Shown here: positions 11,983 through 24,590 of the stretch, in pieces
Layout of the letters: the number at the start of each line of letters is the position of its first letter
Position numbering within the stretch: position 1 is the first letter of the stretch
From: Brachionus manjavacas
Taxonomy: Eukaryota; Rotifera; Eurotatoria; Ploima; Brachionidae
NCBI GenBank assembly: GCA_019054805.1
Contig: JAHQIY010000001.1
Coordinates: 10,802,501-10,866,500, forward strand
Direction of reading: 5' to 3'
Length of the DNA stretch: 64,000 bases
The notes under the pieces: generated by a model
Seen by the model: the letters and a program-made list of their open reading frames with translations, nothing else
The model's database searches: none
Told to the model about the DNA's origin: nothing
Made by a program: the position numbers and the translations under genes

Positions 11983-13373
11983 TAATTTCTAACTATAAAT
12001 TTGTTTTATTATTTTGCCATTTAATGATTTAATAAAGCTATCTTTAAGTAAAAATCAATTTTTTATTTTCAATATAGGGTGTTTGTAATGAAATAAATGG
12101 TAGTGAAAAGTGTTTTAAGCTGTAATCATTTATTATTTTGAACAAATGGCATAATAAAGGGTAATTAGAAAAAAATATTTGAAAATTTATATCAAAAGAG
12201 ATATTTAAATCAATCGTTCTTTTTTCTTTGAATTTTCAAGTTATTCGAAATACCATTCATTCAAAATTGCTTCAAAAATGTGTCCAGTTTTGAGTATAGA
12301 ATAGCTTATTCTACTAAAGCCTATTCACTCAGAGTTGATTGATAAAAAAAAGATTAAAAAATTTTATTTTTAAAAAATAAAAAACAATTTTTTTCAGTTT
12401 TATTTTAGTAAATTAACCAATTTTATTTGTAATTTTACCAATTTTTAATTTGGTATCAAACAATCACAAATTATTTTTCAAAACTACTGAATAAATTAAA
12501 AATTTCACAGATTTTATGCTGCGCTAGTGAAAGAAACTAATTTGAATAAATAATAAAAATCTTATAACATCATTTTTTTAATTTTCTATTCTGCTCAACT
12601 TGCGGTGCAGCATCAAATACATTTTTCAATAAAAATTATTTCTAAATTTTTCCACAGAAACTTAAGCGGAAATGCTGAATTTTATTAAAAAAAACTTGAT
12701 TTTTAGCGCGCTCCGAAATTAGAAATACGACTTTGGCACAGGCAACTTAAGGTAAGAATCTTTTAACAATATTGATATGGTATTTTTTGCCTGCGTCAAA
12801 GTAGTACTTCGAATTAAGGCAGCGATATCGAACAAGAGAATACGGTATAATATATTAACTTTTAGTTTTAGTTTTTTTGTCTTGGATCATTATTTTCTTA
12901 CTGTAATATAAAAATTAATAACTTTTAAAAAAAGAAATAGATACATTGTTTTTCTTTTTCTTTAACTTTTCAAAAGTTTATTTTGATCCAGGTCCTTGAA
13001 TCAATAATTGTGAATTTATATTGGAAAAATAAAAAACAAAATTTAAAAAATTTTTTATGATGCCATTTTAAAAAAATGAGATGGTATTATTTGCGAAATA
13101 GGAAGCTAATCATGATTTTTTAGCATAAAAGGATTCATCAAATTGTCTCCCGGAATTTTAAAAAATGAAAATTGTTAAAAAAAAGGATCTTTAAATAATT
13201 TTATATTTTGATCCCTTAAAATTTACCAATTTTTGAATTAGTAAATTATTTTTTAAATTAATATTTAAAAAATTTTAAAACTGAATTTAAAATCATAGAA
13301 ACATGATAGAATATCCTAAAATTTTATTTTAATATCTAAACTAAAAAGTAATTTGTCACAATTCAAACAATTT
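11983..13373. other. Intergenic between convergent genes
   Basis: 3' flanks of the RRM/F-box gene and of the CMBL-like gene. No gene is seen. An imperfect inverted repeat occupies 12711-12814: ctttggcacaggcaa on the left pairs with the complement of ttgcctgcgtcaaag on the right. Confidence 0.4.
12711..12814. repeat. Imperfect inverted repeat, possible small foldback element
   Basis: Left arm 12711-12754 and right arm 12786-12814 are complementary over about 30 bases with several mismatches (tacgactttggcacaggcaa against tactactttgacgcaggcaa). No coding sequence or clear target duplication was found. Confidence 0.4.
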
Positions 13374-14203
13374 TTAATTTAAATATTTTCCAAAGAATTC
13401 AAGAGTTCGCTCATGGGCTAGCTTTGCACAATCTGGATTATACTTTTCAGCATTAGAATCATTGGCAAAAGCGTGATCAGCCCCTTCGTATCTATAAAAC
13501 TCATAAACTAAATTGTTTTCTTTTAAAGTTTTTTCGAGAGCGTCTTGAGCCTCGGGATCTGAAAATCCTTTAAGACTGTCTTTAGTGCCAAAATGACATT
13601 GCATTGGAGTTCTAGCTTTGCCAGGGTTTGCCAATTGAGCGCCTGGAATTCCGTAAAATGGGGCAGCAGCGTTCAATCCATCTACCAAAACCGAGGCTGC
13701 GATCGTCAAAGCCCCACCCATACAAAATCCAACGCAGCCAACTTTTTCGATTCCATTAGCCTTTAGGTAATCAACTGCTGCTTGAATATCTTGAACAGCT
13801 CCGAACCAGTCCAAATCATTCATATAATGTCCGGCTTCTTCGTGGTCCTTGGCAACTTTGCCTCGATATAAATCTGGAACAATAGCTACATATTTGTCAC
13901 CATACCACTAAAATATTTTTCTTCTTTTAGACAATATTTAAGTAAATAAATTACCTTTTCTGCTAAGCTTTTGATTTGTTCATTCACACCCCACCACTTA
14001 AAATTAGTGTATGAAATTTGATTCCAAAAATAAAGCCTAAGAACCAAGATTAATAAAATTTTGGTCCTCAGTTCAAATTAAATTTAGCTCTAGAGAACCT
14101 CTTGGATAACTATAATTCCAGCTTTGTGTTTTCCAGAAGTGACATAGCCAGGAACCGAGCCAAGTTTGTTCTTGCTTTCCAAAGTTACTTTTTGCAAAGT
14201 CAT
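13374..14203 (-). CDS. CMBL: Dienelactone hydrolase family protein (carboxymethylenebutenolidase-like)
   Basis: An alpha/beta-hydrolase that cleaves lactone or ester bonds; animal CMBL is a cytosolic cysteine hydrolase. Three exons, 14099-14203, 13955-13996 and 13374-13907, join in phase to 226 residues, slightly shorter than the usual 235-245. The family signature spans the first junction: IVIQE joins WWGVNEQI. The nucleophile Cys111 lies in GCVGFCMGG, the acid Asp159 in GTKDSLKG and His194 in GADHAFAND, so the catalytic triad is intact. WYGDKYVAIVPDLYRG at the start of exon 3 is also typical. The ATG at 14203 opens MTLQKVTLES and needs no upstream exon. The first and second introns are phase 0. 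No targeting signal is seen. Confidence 0.92.
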
Positions 14204-14425
14204 GTTTTATTAAGTAAAATTTAAAAAGAAAAACCCAAGATTTAATGTAATTAAATTAACAATGCAATCTTTCATATGATTTAAAAATGATCTGATGTAA
14301 ATTTAACTAACATTTTGGTTGCTTAGAATAAAAGGACAATTTTTAAGACATTTCTAAAATTTAAACAAAATTCATTTTTTAAATATATGTGCCTTCTTTA
14401 TTTAGATTCAATTTTAAAAGAAAAT

Positions 14426-17400
14426 ATGCCAAGAAAAGGTCAAAAAAAGAATTTACAGCCCAAAAGTGACCCTAAACAAAATAACAATTCCTTAAATGAG
14501 AGTTTGAATGAAAACTCTGACACCGATGAATCCAGAAAATTGCTTGAAGTCAATGACATTGTTTGGTAATTTTTTCTTCTTTTGATAATAGAATTAATGC
14601 TGAAAAAATTAAAACTAGGGCTAAGATGAAGGGTTATCCCTGTTGGCCCGCACGAATTACAGAGCTAGTCTACCGAAAAAGTCTAAATGAATCGAGTTCT
14701 AGTAAAAAAAAAACACCAAATGAACCTAAAGAATACAAAGTTGTTTTTTTTGGCGGAAATACCACGTAATATTTAACTGAATTTTGGTAAAATGTTTTAA
14801 CAATGTATTAAAAAAAGGGGCTCTGTTTTTAAAGATAACATAAAACCTTTTGATTGTAAAGAAAAGACGGAAATAATCGCCAAATACTCGAAAAATTCCA
14901 AGATGACTAGAGCAATCGAAGAAACCGAAGAATACTTAAAAAGCTTTAAAGCCTTTGATTCCAAAATAAATGAAAAAAAGGACAATAATTTGCTATCGAT
15001 GGACGAGGAGCTGAAACTCATAAAAAATGCAGTTGATTTAAAATTGGAAAATTTGAACCGAAACTCGGATAATTCGGTAAATGAGGGAGACAAAATAAAA
15101 AATTCGAGTCCTTTGGATTCTAAGAAAAAGTTGCCTATTCAAATAGATAAACTGTGTCACAAAAAAGAACAAAGATCTTCTGCGATTAAGGCTGCAAGAA
15201 ATTTATCGATCAATTCAACTCCGTCACAACTAAAGCAACAAAAAGAAAAAATATCCAAATTAACCGGTGAGGATCTTGACAAGCTTTGTTCCTCAGCAAA
15301 AAAAACTGTATGATCAAAAATAATCATATTTATTAAAAAGTTTTTTATTTCTATTCTAGTATGAATTAATAAAATCAACGTCTGAAACTAACCAGGTATT
15401 TTTTTTGCAATTTTTTGTATTTTTTCTCTAATGTTTAATAAAATTAAATTAGAAAAGTTCCAAAAAAAGGAATAGAAGCGTGGACGAAAGCGAAAAAAGT
15501 ACTGATATAAGTGAAAAAAATCAAGAAAATGTAAGAAAAAAACAATTTTTTTTTTAATTTTTTTTATTAATTTTTAATTTAAAGATTAAAAAAAAGTGTT
15601 TATACAATGAATTTGAAAGCGATGACGAAGAACTTAATTTTCGTGTTAAGAGCGAAAATAAACTCGATTCAACCGATTTTTTATTTTCTCATTCAAGTTC
15701 ACCGCTCGATTTGTCACTAGAAATCTATGTAACTTCTTTTTTAAGTTTAATATCAGGCCTGTTTGATTTTTTTTATTTTTAGCCGTCAATTGCCGATTTT
15801 AAGTTTTCAACCATGACTGTATTAATTGATTCTAGTTTGAAAATTTACAAAAAAAACATTTTAAAATTGTTTGAAATATTCAATGAAATGATCGTCGAAT
15901 CGAATACACCGAGTTCGATTATAATTTTTGATATTTCTGGTGAAGATTCGGTAAGAGTTAAGCATTTTTTATTCCAGTTCCATAAGCTAGATTGTCAAAG
16001 TATAGGAATTGTTGCTTTTTTTTCGAATTTTTTGAATTGATAAATTCAAAAAAAACATTTGGTTTGAATTTTATTTTGCTTTCTTTGTCTTGACCAGTCC
16101 CTCTGTTCCAACTCAATTTAAACCGCTTCATCTAAATAAGCTAAAATTTAATTTTTTTCATTTAAGAATTTTCTATTTTTTGGTTTTCTATAACTTTTTT
16201 AAGCTAAATTTTTTTATTTGCCTAAGACACCTAGTTTATTTTGATAGCAAATTCTTGAAATGACTAATTTAGAATCTGTGCTAATCATTTTTAGAACATT
16301 CTTAATCCTAAAAAGGTCAATGCAACTATTAAGCCAGATTGAAAAATTCAAAAATATTAAAAGTAAATTTAATGGAAAAAAAATGAAAATTTTTGTCATT
16401 TTAAATTCATTATCATAATTTAGATTGCAGTCTATTTTCGAAAAATAAAAGAGAGTAGAATAAAATAAAATTTTATCAGTTGTATATTTTTGACAAATTT
16501 GAAATATACTGTTACGTCATGAGATTCATAATTTTAATTAACTAAAGTTATTTATCAAAAAAGAAAAGCATAATTTCACGTGTTTACAAATTTTATAATT
16601 AAAGGATTTAAAAAATGCTATAGAATTAAAATTGGATGAAATTAAAGAAAATTGTCATTCTAACACTCGGTTAAATGTCAAATTTGCAAACGAGCTGAAC
16701 AAATCAACATTCGAAACTGAAATAATTTTCTCGTTCATCAAACAACCAAAAAATGATAATACAAAATACAAAAATTATGAAACATTTGAAAAAGTAATAT
16801 TTATTTTTGATTTAAAAGCAATTTGTTTTAAACGCCTTCTTTTAACTTTTGAAAAAAAATCTATTGAAACAAAACACCTCTTGAAAAAAACACACAAAGA
16901 TAACATTACTAGAAAAAAGATTTTTTTTGATATTTTTTCAAATTTTAATTTTGAAATTTAAGATTTTTAATAAAAATAAGATTAATATTTTATTTTTAGC
17001 AACTGCTCAGCTCTGAGTTTACTGACCTGAAAATTGTTTCATTTTGTCCGATTGATTATGAAGAAGTGGTCATTTATCATCATCATTTGAACTCAGGTAA
17101 AGGTCTATTCATCGAGGCACCATTAGTCGAAATAAGAGATTTGTCCAAAACCATTGTTGCTTGTTTAGACGAAAAAAAATTCAGATCTTTGAAACACATT
17201 TTTGATGGACTTTTTAAATCAGAAAACGTCATTTTTGAAGGTAAAAATTTTAATTTTTAAAATGACACACTTTTTAATTCACTAAAAACGCTTGCTATTC
17301 AGAATTCTAGTAAAATTGCTTCTTTTTAAAAATACAAATTACAAAGATATGACTTTTTTTAAACCTTTAAAAAATGAGTCCTAAATTCTTTTAGCATTCA

Positions 17401-17817
17401 TTTTTTGTGTCGGAAAAATTAGTTCCAATTTTTGATATATTTTTAAAACAGAAAAATTAAGCATAAAAGTTCTATTCATCAGAAACGTAAGTAAAATGTT
17501 TTTTTTTAGGCGATGAACTGGGTTATCCGAGCATATTTTGTGAATTGTTACAAAATTATATCCCAGTGATAAAGCTATACAAAATGGTTTCGAATAAAGT
17601 TGTTAATTTGATACCACAATTAATGTCCATAGAATGTATTGATAAAAACAGTCAAGATTCAGAAATGGTCCAAATAAAAAACAAGTTTAAAGACAAAATC
17701 GTCAAAGGATCAATAAATATTTTCAATTGGTATTTAGAAAATAATCAAACTGATAGTGAAAATGAAAATAAAAATGAACTCAAGCTGGAGCTGAGCAAGC
17801 TACTTGACAGCCTTTGA
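14426..17817 (+). CDS. PWWP-domain chromatin protein
   Basis: Ten exons join in phase: 14426-14565, 14619-14765, 14818-15307, 15360-15395, 15453-15530, 15585-15728, 15783-15950, 16605-16793, 17000-17240 and 17510-17817, about 646 residues. An in-frame ATG 39 bp upstream (14387) is an alternative start, but it sits before a tttatttag that could be a splice acceptor, so I prefer 14426 (MPRKGQKKN). The PWWP domain covers about residues 42-120: VNDIVW joins AKMKGYPCWPARI across intron 1, then VVFFGGNTT joins GSVFKDNIKPF. PWWP domains bind methylated histone H3 tails and DNA, so the protein is probably nuclear. A lysine/serine-rich linker follows. The C-terminal 300 residues (for example EIRDLSKTIVACLDEKKFRS, GDELGYPSIFCELLQN) look folded and helical but I do not recognise them. 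An aataaa lies near 17921. Confidence 0.8.
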
Positions 17818-20800
17818 TTTGTAAAATTTCTTTTTAATTTTTTAAATATATACAAAGTCAGTTTGTAATCTATTATGTTTAACATGGTTATTCATTTTTG
17901 TTTAATTTTTTTTTCATCAATAAAGATCAATGCATTTTAATATTTGAAAAATGAGATTTACAATTTTCATAAAACCAAATAAAAATCTCCAATTAATTTT
18001 AATCATCTTGAGTCTCTTAAATCTTAAGTTAAGAGTACATCTAAAATTTATTCTAATTTATCAACAAATTTTTGTAATTTTTGAAATTTTTGTACAAAAC
18101 TTAAATGAAATATTTAAAACCATAGAGTTTTGATTTATGAACTTTTAATTTTTACTAAAAACTAGATTTTGAGAAAAAATTTACTTCATAACTTTTTTTT
18201 TTTAATTTTTTAAATTATTTTAGTGCGAACAGGAGATTAATAAGATAGAAAAATATAAAACAGATTCTTAAGAAATATGAATAAGATTTTTTAATTTTTT
18301 CTTAAAATAAAATACTTGAATTTTTATACTAATTAATTTAATGTAATTGAATGTTTATTAATTTTATTGTTTTTAGGTTTATAATAGATAAAATAAAAAG
18401 GGGTTCTTTTTTTTAGTTTGTAAGACTAAAAAATTCTGTTTATTTTTAAATAGGCCTAATTTAAAATTATATTTATTTGGTTTATTTTTCTAACTATCTC
18501 CTAGAAATATCATTATCAACATTTGAACTGAATTCAAGTCTTTGAAAATAAAATTTTAAACAAAAACCAATTAATTTTATTAAATTCAATTTGAGACATG
18601 AACATCTTGGTCTTGTAAAGTGACAGATTTCCTGTTAACATGGTTTTGAAAATGTACTTTTTGTCAGGATATTAAAAATAGATTTTAACATTCTGATAAA
18701 TATTTGCCTTGTTTTGAGACATCAATAAATCAGTGGTCAAATCGAGATAACAAATTCTTCGGATAGTAAAATCAAATATTTCCAATTTTTTCAAATCTGT
18801 GTAAAATTGCTTTTATTTATCTATAAAAACTCATTTACAATAAATTTGCATTAAAAAAAATTATTGCCAAAAGTCTATATTTTGCATGGTGTATTTTTTA
18901 CTTGTGAAATCTTTGCTTCCATGGCAATAATAAAAGAACATTTAGGCTGATATTTTGCTCTTAAAATCCTGTGCGAAGTAGTTAAAGCTTTATATACTAA
19001 ATTAGTAGAGATTGTTTATTTTTGTTGATAAAAATTTGATTACAATCATAAAGTACGTACATTTTTAATCTAAATTAAATCAATATTAGAAATGTACAAT
19101 TTTTTAACTCAACACCCGCGGAACAACTGTGCTGTATTTTTTTTAGGATATTTAGGTTTCTCAGTTTCGACCGATTTTCAAAGAAATAAAAATAAGTATT
19201 GAAAATTCTTTTGGATTAACTATTATTTTTTAAATTTATTTTTAGAAAAAAAACGATTTTTAGTCTTTAATTAGAGATTGGACTCGATGTAGCTCAGGGC
19301 TTGGATTGATTAAATGATCAATTTGCAAGTACCTTTGTGTTAACATTAGTCAAACAAAAAAAAACATAAATTTGTCTTATTAATTGGTTTCAAGGATAGA
19401 GCAAATGTCATTTTTGAGATAAATTTATTAAATTTTAACCCAATTTTTTTCATATTAAAAATTAATTGTTCGATTTGCTATAAATAATTTGTCTTTTTTT
19501 TATTATTATAAATAATAGATAGGAATCTAGAACCAAGAATAAAATCGATAGTTTTAGCAGAATGAGAACAAATTCTGGACACTGTGGACTAATCAAAAAG
19601 TGATTTATTAAGTAAAAGGTAATCAAAATTTAGATGTTTGGTTGAGCTTGTTAATTTATGCTAAGAATTCGTTTGACGTGATTATGTCTTGTGCTTTTCC
19701 GTAAATATTCTTTAATGAATATTTAAAACTGGTTCAAATTAAATGAATTGCTCTGGGGTTAAGATTTATTTAGTCAAGTTAAATATTTATTTTTGTCAAT
19801 TTAGTTTAAAATTTTAAAGCATAGTATGAAAAAAATTGTAAATTATTTGCTTCAAGTGCCCTCAACTGGTCTTGCATCTGATAAATGCTAAATAACTTGC
19901 CAACAAAAAAATTCAATCAGGATCGTTTTAATCAAAATTGAAGTAATAAAATTAAGTTTTAATTAGTATTGAAAGAATGCTGCCATTGTTGAATATACGC
20001 AACACTTGCAGACTCTAATTTAATTTTGTTTTTTGCTTCTCAATTTGGATTTCAACAAATTTAGAATACCAAATTTTAGGATCTATAAATCAATAAGCAT
20101 ATTCAAAGTGAGTGTATCTTTGAAACTAAAATCTAATTCAAATATTTACTAAGATAGAGCGTTGATCATATTAACCCCCCAAGCTTTACTTTATTATTTT
20201 GGATATTTTTTTGAAAGCTGAAAAATCAAAGATTTTGGTTCACTTTTTTTCTATCAAAAATAAAATTGTGACAAATTAAATGCTTGCTAGAAAAATGATC
20301 AGCAAGTATTAACCATTTCCACTAAAGGGAAAATTTTTTCAAATTTCGGTATTTTCACAAACTTAAGCCCAAACTAAAATTTGATAAGATATTTAATTCA
20401 TTATGTTGAAATGTTAGATTTTGAGTTTCTGCTTAAATTTCACTTTTTACTTAAGAATTTTTTTCAAACATATGTCTATATACTTTAAGTAAATGCTAAA
20501 TAAATTTATTTATTTGGCTTGATTTTAAACTAGAGGAATTTCCGATTTTTGACTCTAAAAGTGATCATTTAAAGTCTCGTTTCCGATTCAAATCAGAGGC
20601 TATTTATAGATTTTTGTATAATTTTGGATAACAAAATTAAAATTAGGCTAACATATTTCGAAAAACATCATTAAAATAGCTTTTCTTTTGGCTCAGAAAA
20701 CTATGGTAAATAGAGAGCAATTTTTTTCTAGGTAGCTCGAGGATTTAAAAGACCCAATTTTTGGTCTATCAAAAATCTAATTAAATTCTCGTCGATTGAA

Positions 20801-23800
20801 TTAAAAATTTAATTCTCAAAATTTAACATATCATTTATAAAACTCTTAAAAAGTCAACATTTTCCAAGATGAATTTCTAGTGTTCACTTTAGGCTCGTGG
20901 GGTCCAATTGACTTAGCCGAGAGCATCTCAACTCTCAGCCATTATTCCCAAATTAGGTGTTTTTTATATTAAGAAAAAAATTCAATTTTTTAATTATCCG
21001 ACTTTAAAAAACATTTCAAACTAATGATAACTATTATCTAAATTTTATTTTACGTGAATTTTATGTGTTCATAATTTATCATGAATTTCTATTGCTTCCA
21101 AAAGATTGAAAGTTATACTTTATAATTTGATTGTTTTAAATCGTAATCATAAGAAAAAATCATGATTTTGCTAAATGTAGAACACAAGTCAAGAATTTTA
21201 GTTTAGCTTTTAATAAAGTTTAAAATTAAAGCCAAAAATGGATTGACCGAATTAGTATTGTACGCATTCATAATATATATAAATTTATTTTTTTTATAAA
21301 TAAAGAAATTTTCGCGAGTCTCTTTTTAGCTTATGCAATGCCAATATATGGCCCATTGAGAGCAATTGTTGAATATTAGTTTAGCTCGAGTCTGAAAGCT
21401 GGAGTTTTGGTGACACAGGTATGGAGGCAAAATGTCAATTTTCTACCAAGCAGCTGCTTTACTTGAATTTAAGTTATGTTCATTGAAAGGTAGAGTGCTG
21501 AGCTAGAAAACTATCTAAGCTTTAGATTGGTATTTGAAAAAGATTTTCAAGCCAAGCTTTTAATCGCTTTAGAATCGAATTACTTGTTCATTACCTCCGA
21601 AAAGGTTATCTAATAGATAATTTCAAAATTAAGTTGAGAATAGCATCATTTTTTCACCAGGAGTAAGCCAGGATAAAATTTTATTCGAATGTTTTGGAAG
21701 GGATTCGACTGGGCCAAGAATCTAGCAAGTCAGATTAAGCAAATTTGAATTCGAGCATTTAGAAGAAGAAAAAAAGTGCTACTATGAAAAGAGAAAAAAT
21801 TTCAATTTCAATTTATTATGAAATTAGGTTGCAAATAAAAAAAATATATTACTTGAATTCTTGTCAATTAGTTTCGTTTCAATCTATCATCTCTTTTTTT
21901 TCTTCTAAGCAAAACAAAAATTTAATTTATTATTCTTTTCTTTTCTTTTCTCTTTTTTTTTTTAATTTAATAAATCATAAATATTTTATTGAGTGTGGCA
22001 TTTTAGTTAAGCTCGCGGAATTGTCCGGATGGGAAATTATGCAAACATTGAATGTGCGATCGCAGTGTCTACATCGATTTTCGATAAGATATCTTTTGAG
22101 CAAACAATTGTTGTTTTATTGTTGATAAAACAAAATGTCAATAAAAAAAAAAAAGAAAAATTTAAATTTTTGTGTTCAATGGAAAATATATTAAAGTATA
22201 TAAATTATTCGTATGAGTCCATATTTGATCTAAATTAAGAGTCCAATTTCTTGCTATTAGTCATCGTGTCACATTCATAAACACGCTTTTCGTCAGACTT
22301 TGTTTCTCATCATCAGAATAATCAAAATCTCAATAAATTATTTTGCTCAAATGCGTTTGAGATCAATAAGGATTTAGTGAAGGGTGCTAGGATGCAATGT
22401 TTTTTATTTAATAACAAAAAATGAAAAAGAAAAAAAAAGATTAATTTGAGCAATAAAAATAAATAAAATAATTAGTTAATTGAAAAAATTTTCTATTTTA
22501 GAATTCAATTTTCTAATTTCGAATTCTCGCTTTTGAATATAGATAAATGGCGATGAATATTGATTAAAAAAAGTTGTTTAGCAAAGTTTATTCTAAACAA
22601 GACTTCTAAATAGGCTAGCATATCAAAATGCAATTTAAATCGAAAAATAGTTTTCTTTTTTTTTAAAGAGAGGTTTAGAACATTTTCGCTTTGGAAAGAT
22701 TTTTTTACATTAACAATTTTTTCTTTCCAAAAATTATCATTTTCTAAATTTAATTTTCAATTACACTTTATTTTGAACAAAATTTTTTTTTTATTCATTT
22801 CAATTTAATTCAAGATTTGCAGCGTAAAATAGCTTTTTTGTGGTTTGATTTCGAGTAAAAGTTGCTATAGCTCTAGGATTTGGCCGATAGATGACCAAGT
22901 GTTGAGTTGACTTAATAATTGCAGACTCAAAGGGCTTATAAAAAAGGTAGAAAATTTTCGCTCAATACATATTAGAGGTAAATTAAAACTTTAAATGTAA
23001 CTTGATAATTTCGCATTTATAGCAGTCTGAGTGTTAAAGAAAATTACGTAAAAGCAGTGACGCAATTTTAGCTAGCTGATGAAACCATCCGGGATTGCTT
23101 CAGATGCTGAATCTCATCAGTCAGAAATTATTTTGGCTAATTTTTGAATTTTTTCCAAACATTCATTATGTTTTGTTCTCTATCTTCTAGCTTTGAATAC
23201 GTATGTGTGTATTTGTGTGTAAATATTTTTTAGAAAATTTATTTTGTTTTATTTTACGCATTTTATGATGATTTTGTCGCTCTATAATGAGCAAATACCT
23301 AAAATTTTTCGCCAAATACAATTTTAAAATTGTTCTTTTCTGTCACCGCTTCATACAAAAAAAATGCACTCGGCGAATTTTTTAAATTTTCAGCTTTTTT
23401 TTTCTAATTTTTAAAATTTTCAACTTTATTTAAAAGATTTTTGGATAGCAAGCGCAGTTTATCTTCATTTTCAATCAAAAAGAGTCTGAACCTAGAGAAA
23501 AGGAAAAAAAATTTTGTTATTTTACCTGAAATGAGTCGTTGATGTCCAGTGTGAAAAGAATTAATTTGAATTAAATATTTAATTCAAAATGAGTGAAAGA
23601 CAAAAAGAAAATATTAAACACTAGTTTAAATAGGCTTCGATTGTGTTCACAATTACATAATATCTTATAATATTGTAGATGGTTTTAGTTATTCTAATTG
23701 TTAACTTTTTGAAAAAAAAATAGGCGAATTTTTATTTTGGTTCGTGATGAACTAAGTAGTAAGAAAACGAAGAGAAAAAATATTTTATTTAACTTTTTAT

Positions 23801-24059
23801 TTGTCAAAATGTTAAAAATTGAGTTTTTTTGTTGTTCAAAGCCGAGACCGAGTGCATCAAAGCGGACCTAGACTTTGTGCATATTGGTCTCAAATTAAAA
23901 ATTCTAAAAAAGGTACTGCGCTTAAATTATAATAATATATTTGGTTTTATAATCATCATTATATGTTAATAAATGTTTATTGTTGATGGTTGTTGTGTGA
24001 TACGAGATTTTTCTCGTTATTTTTTAATATATTTTTAGTATTTTTTATTTGAAATTGTT
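17818..24059. other. Long region without a supported gene
   Basis: About 6.2 kb with no exon chain I can defend on either strand. Open frames at 17951-18133 and 21784-22238 are low-complexity or lack splice context. From about 21300 the sequence is less monotonous than ordinary intergenic DNA here. An island at 23843-23920 has higher GC and an open plus frame reading SRDRVHQSGPRLCAYWSQ between a possible acceptor (gttgttcaaag) and a possible donor (aaaaaag then gtactg). The region may hold regulatory sequence or 5' untranslated exons of the AFF gene to its right. Confidence 0.35.
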
Positions 24060-24162
24060 TCATTTGCTAGGCTTGGATTTGCCAAGTCTAGGAAACGCGA
24101 TCTCGGCCCGACCATCAGTCGAAAGGGCCTTTTTATCTGCTTTGTCTCTGAATCGAACACGC
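24060..24162 (-). other. Candidate terminal coding exon, possibly neuropeptide-like
   Basis: A GC-rich island in AT-rich DNA. On the minus strand a strong acceptor (tattttcatttcag) is followed by an open frame of 33 codons, a TGA at 24060-24062 and an aataaa about ten bases later, which looks like a last exon. It contains KK, then ALSTDGRAEIAFPRL, then GK, the layout of a dibasic-flanked peptide amidated at FPRL. A good donor (gcgc then gtaaga) lies about 120 bp upstream and keeps the frame open, but I found no start codon or signal peptide. The plus strand is also open here (SRKRDLGPTISRKGLF, after the acceptor tttgctag), so it may instead be a 5' exon of the AFF gene. Strand and function are unresolved. 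Confidence 0.3.
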
Positions 24163-24260
24163 CTGAAATGAAAATATTTCAGAAAACCATTTTGCCCAAA
24201 AATAGAAATTTAAATTAAAATTTTCCTTCCATAAGGCATTTGCAACAATCACATCCACTG

Positions 24261-24282
24261 GTAAGATCTTATAAGATCTTAC
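24261..24282. repeat. Perfect 22-bp palindrome upstream of the AFF gene
   Basis: gtaagatctta is followed directly by its reverse complement taagatcttac with no spacer. It lies 309 bp before the AFF start codon. It could be a dimeric factor site or chance in AT-rich DNA. Confidence 0.6.
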
Positions 24283-24590
24283 GCGCAAATAAGTCCAGTT
24301 TTTCTGCTCAAGTTTAATTCAAATGAAAACAAAACTTTGAAAAACAAAAAGCATTGTAAAGCTTGTTCTCTAAATGCTAATGCGTATATGTGCGCGCTTG
24401 ATATTTCGAAGCATTTTTTTGAATTAAATTATTGCAGGGAAAATCGTGGCCAAGCTGGTGCTAAATATTTGCTCAGAAATTTTAGATTTAAGAGTTAGAT
24501 CGGAATAAAAACTGAGGCAATCTAAAGGAACTTTTGTCTAAAAATTTTTCGTTTTTTTGTATGTTGATGTTTTGAACTAAACTTTCCTTG

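Noticed and set aside
21784..22238. Two overlapping plus-strand frames in the long gene-free interval
   Set aside because: Low-complexity composition from AT-rich sequence, no splice context, no motif.
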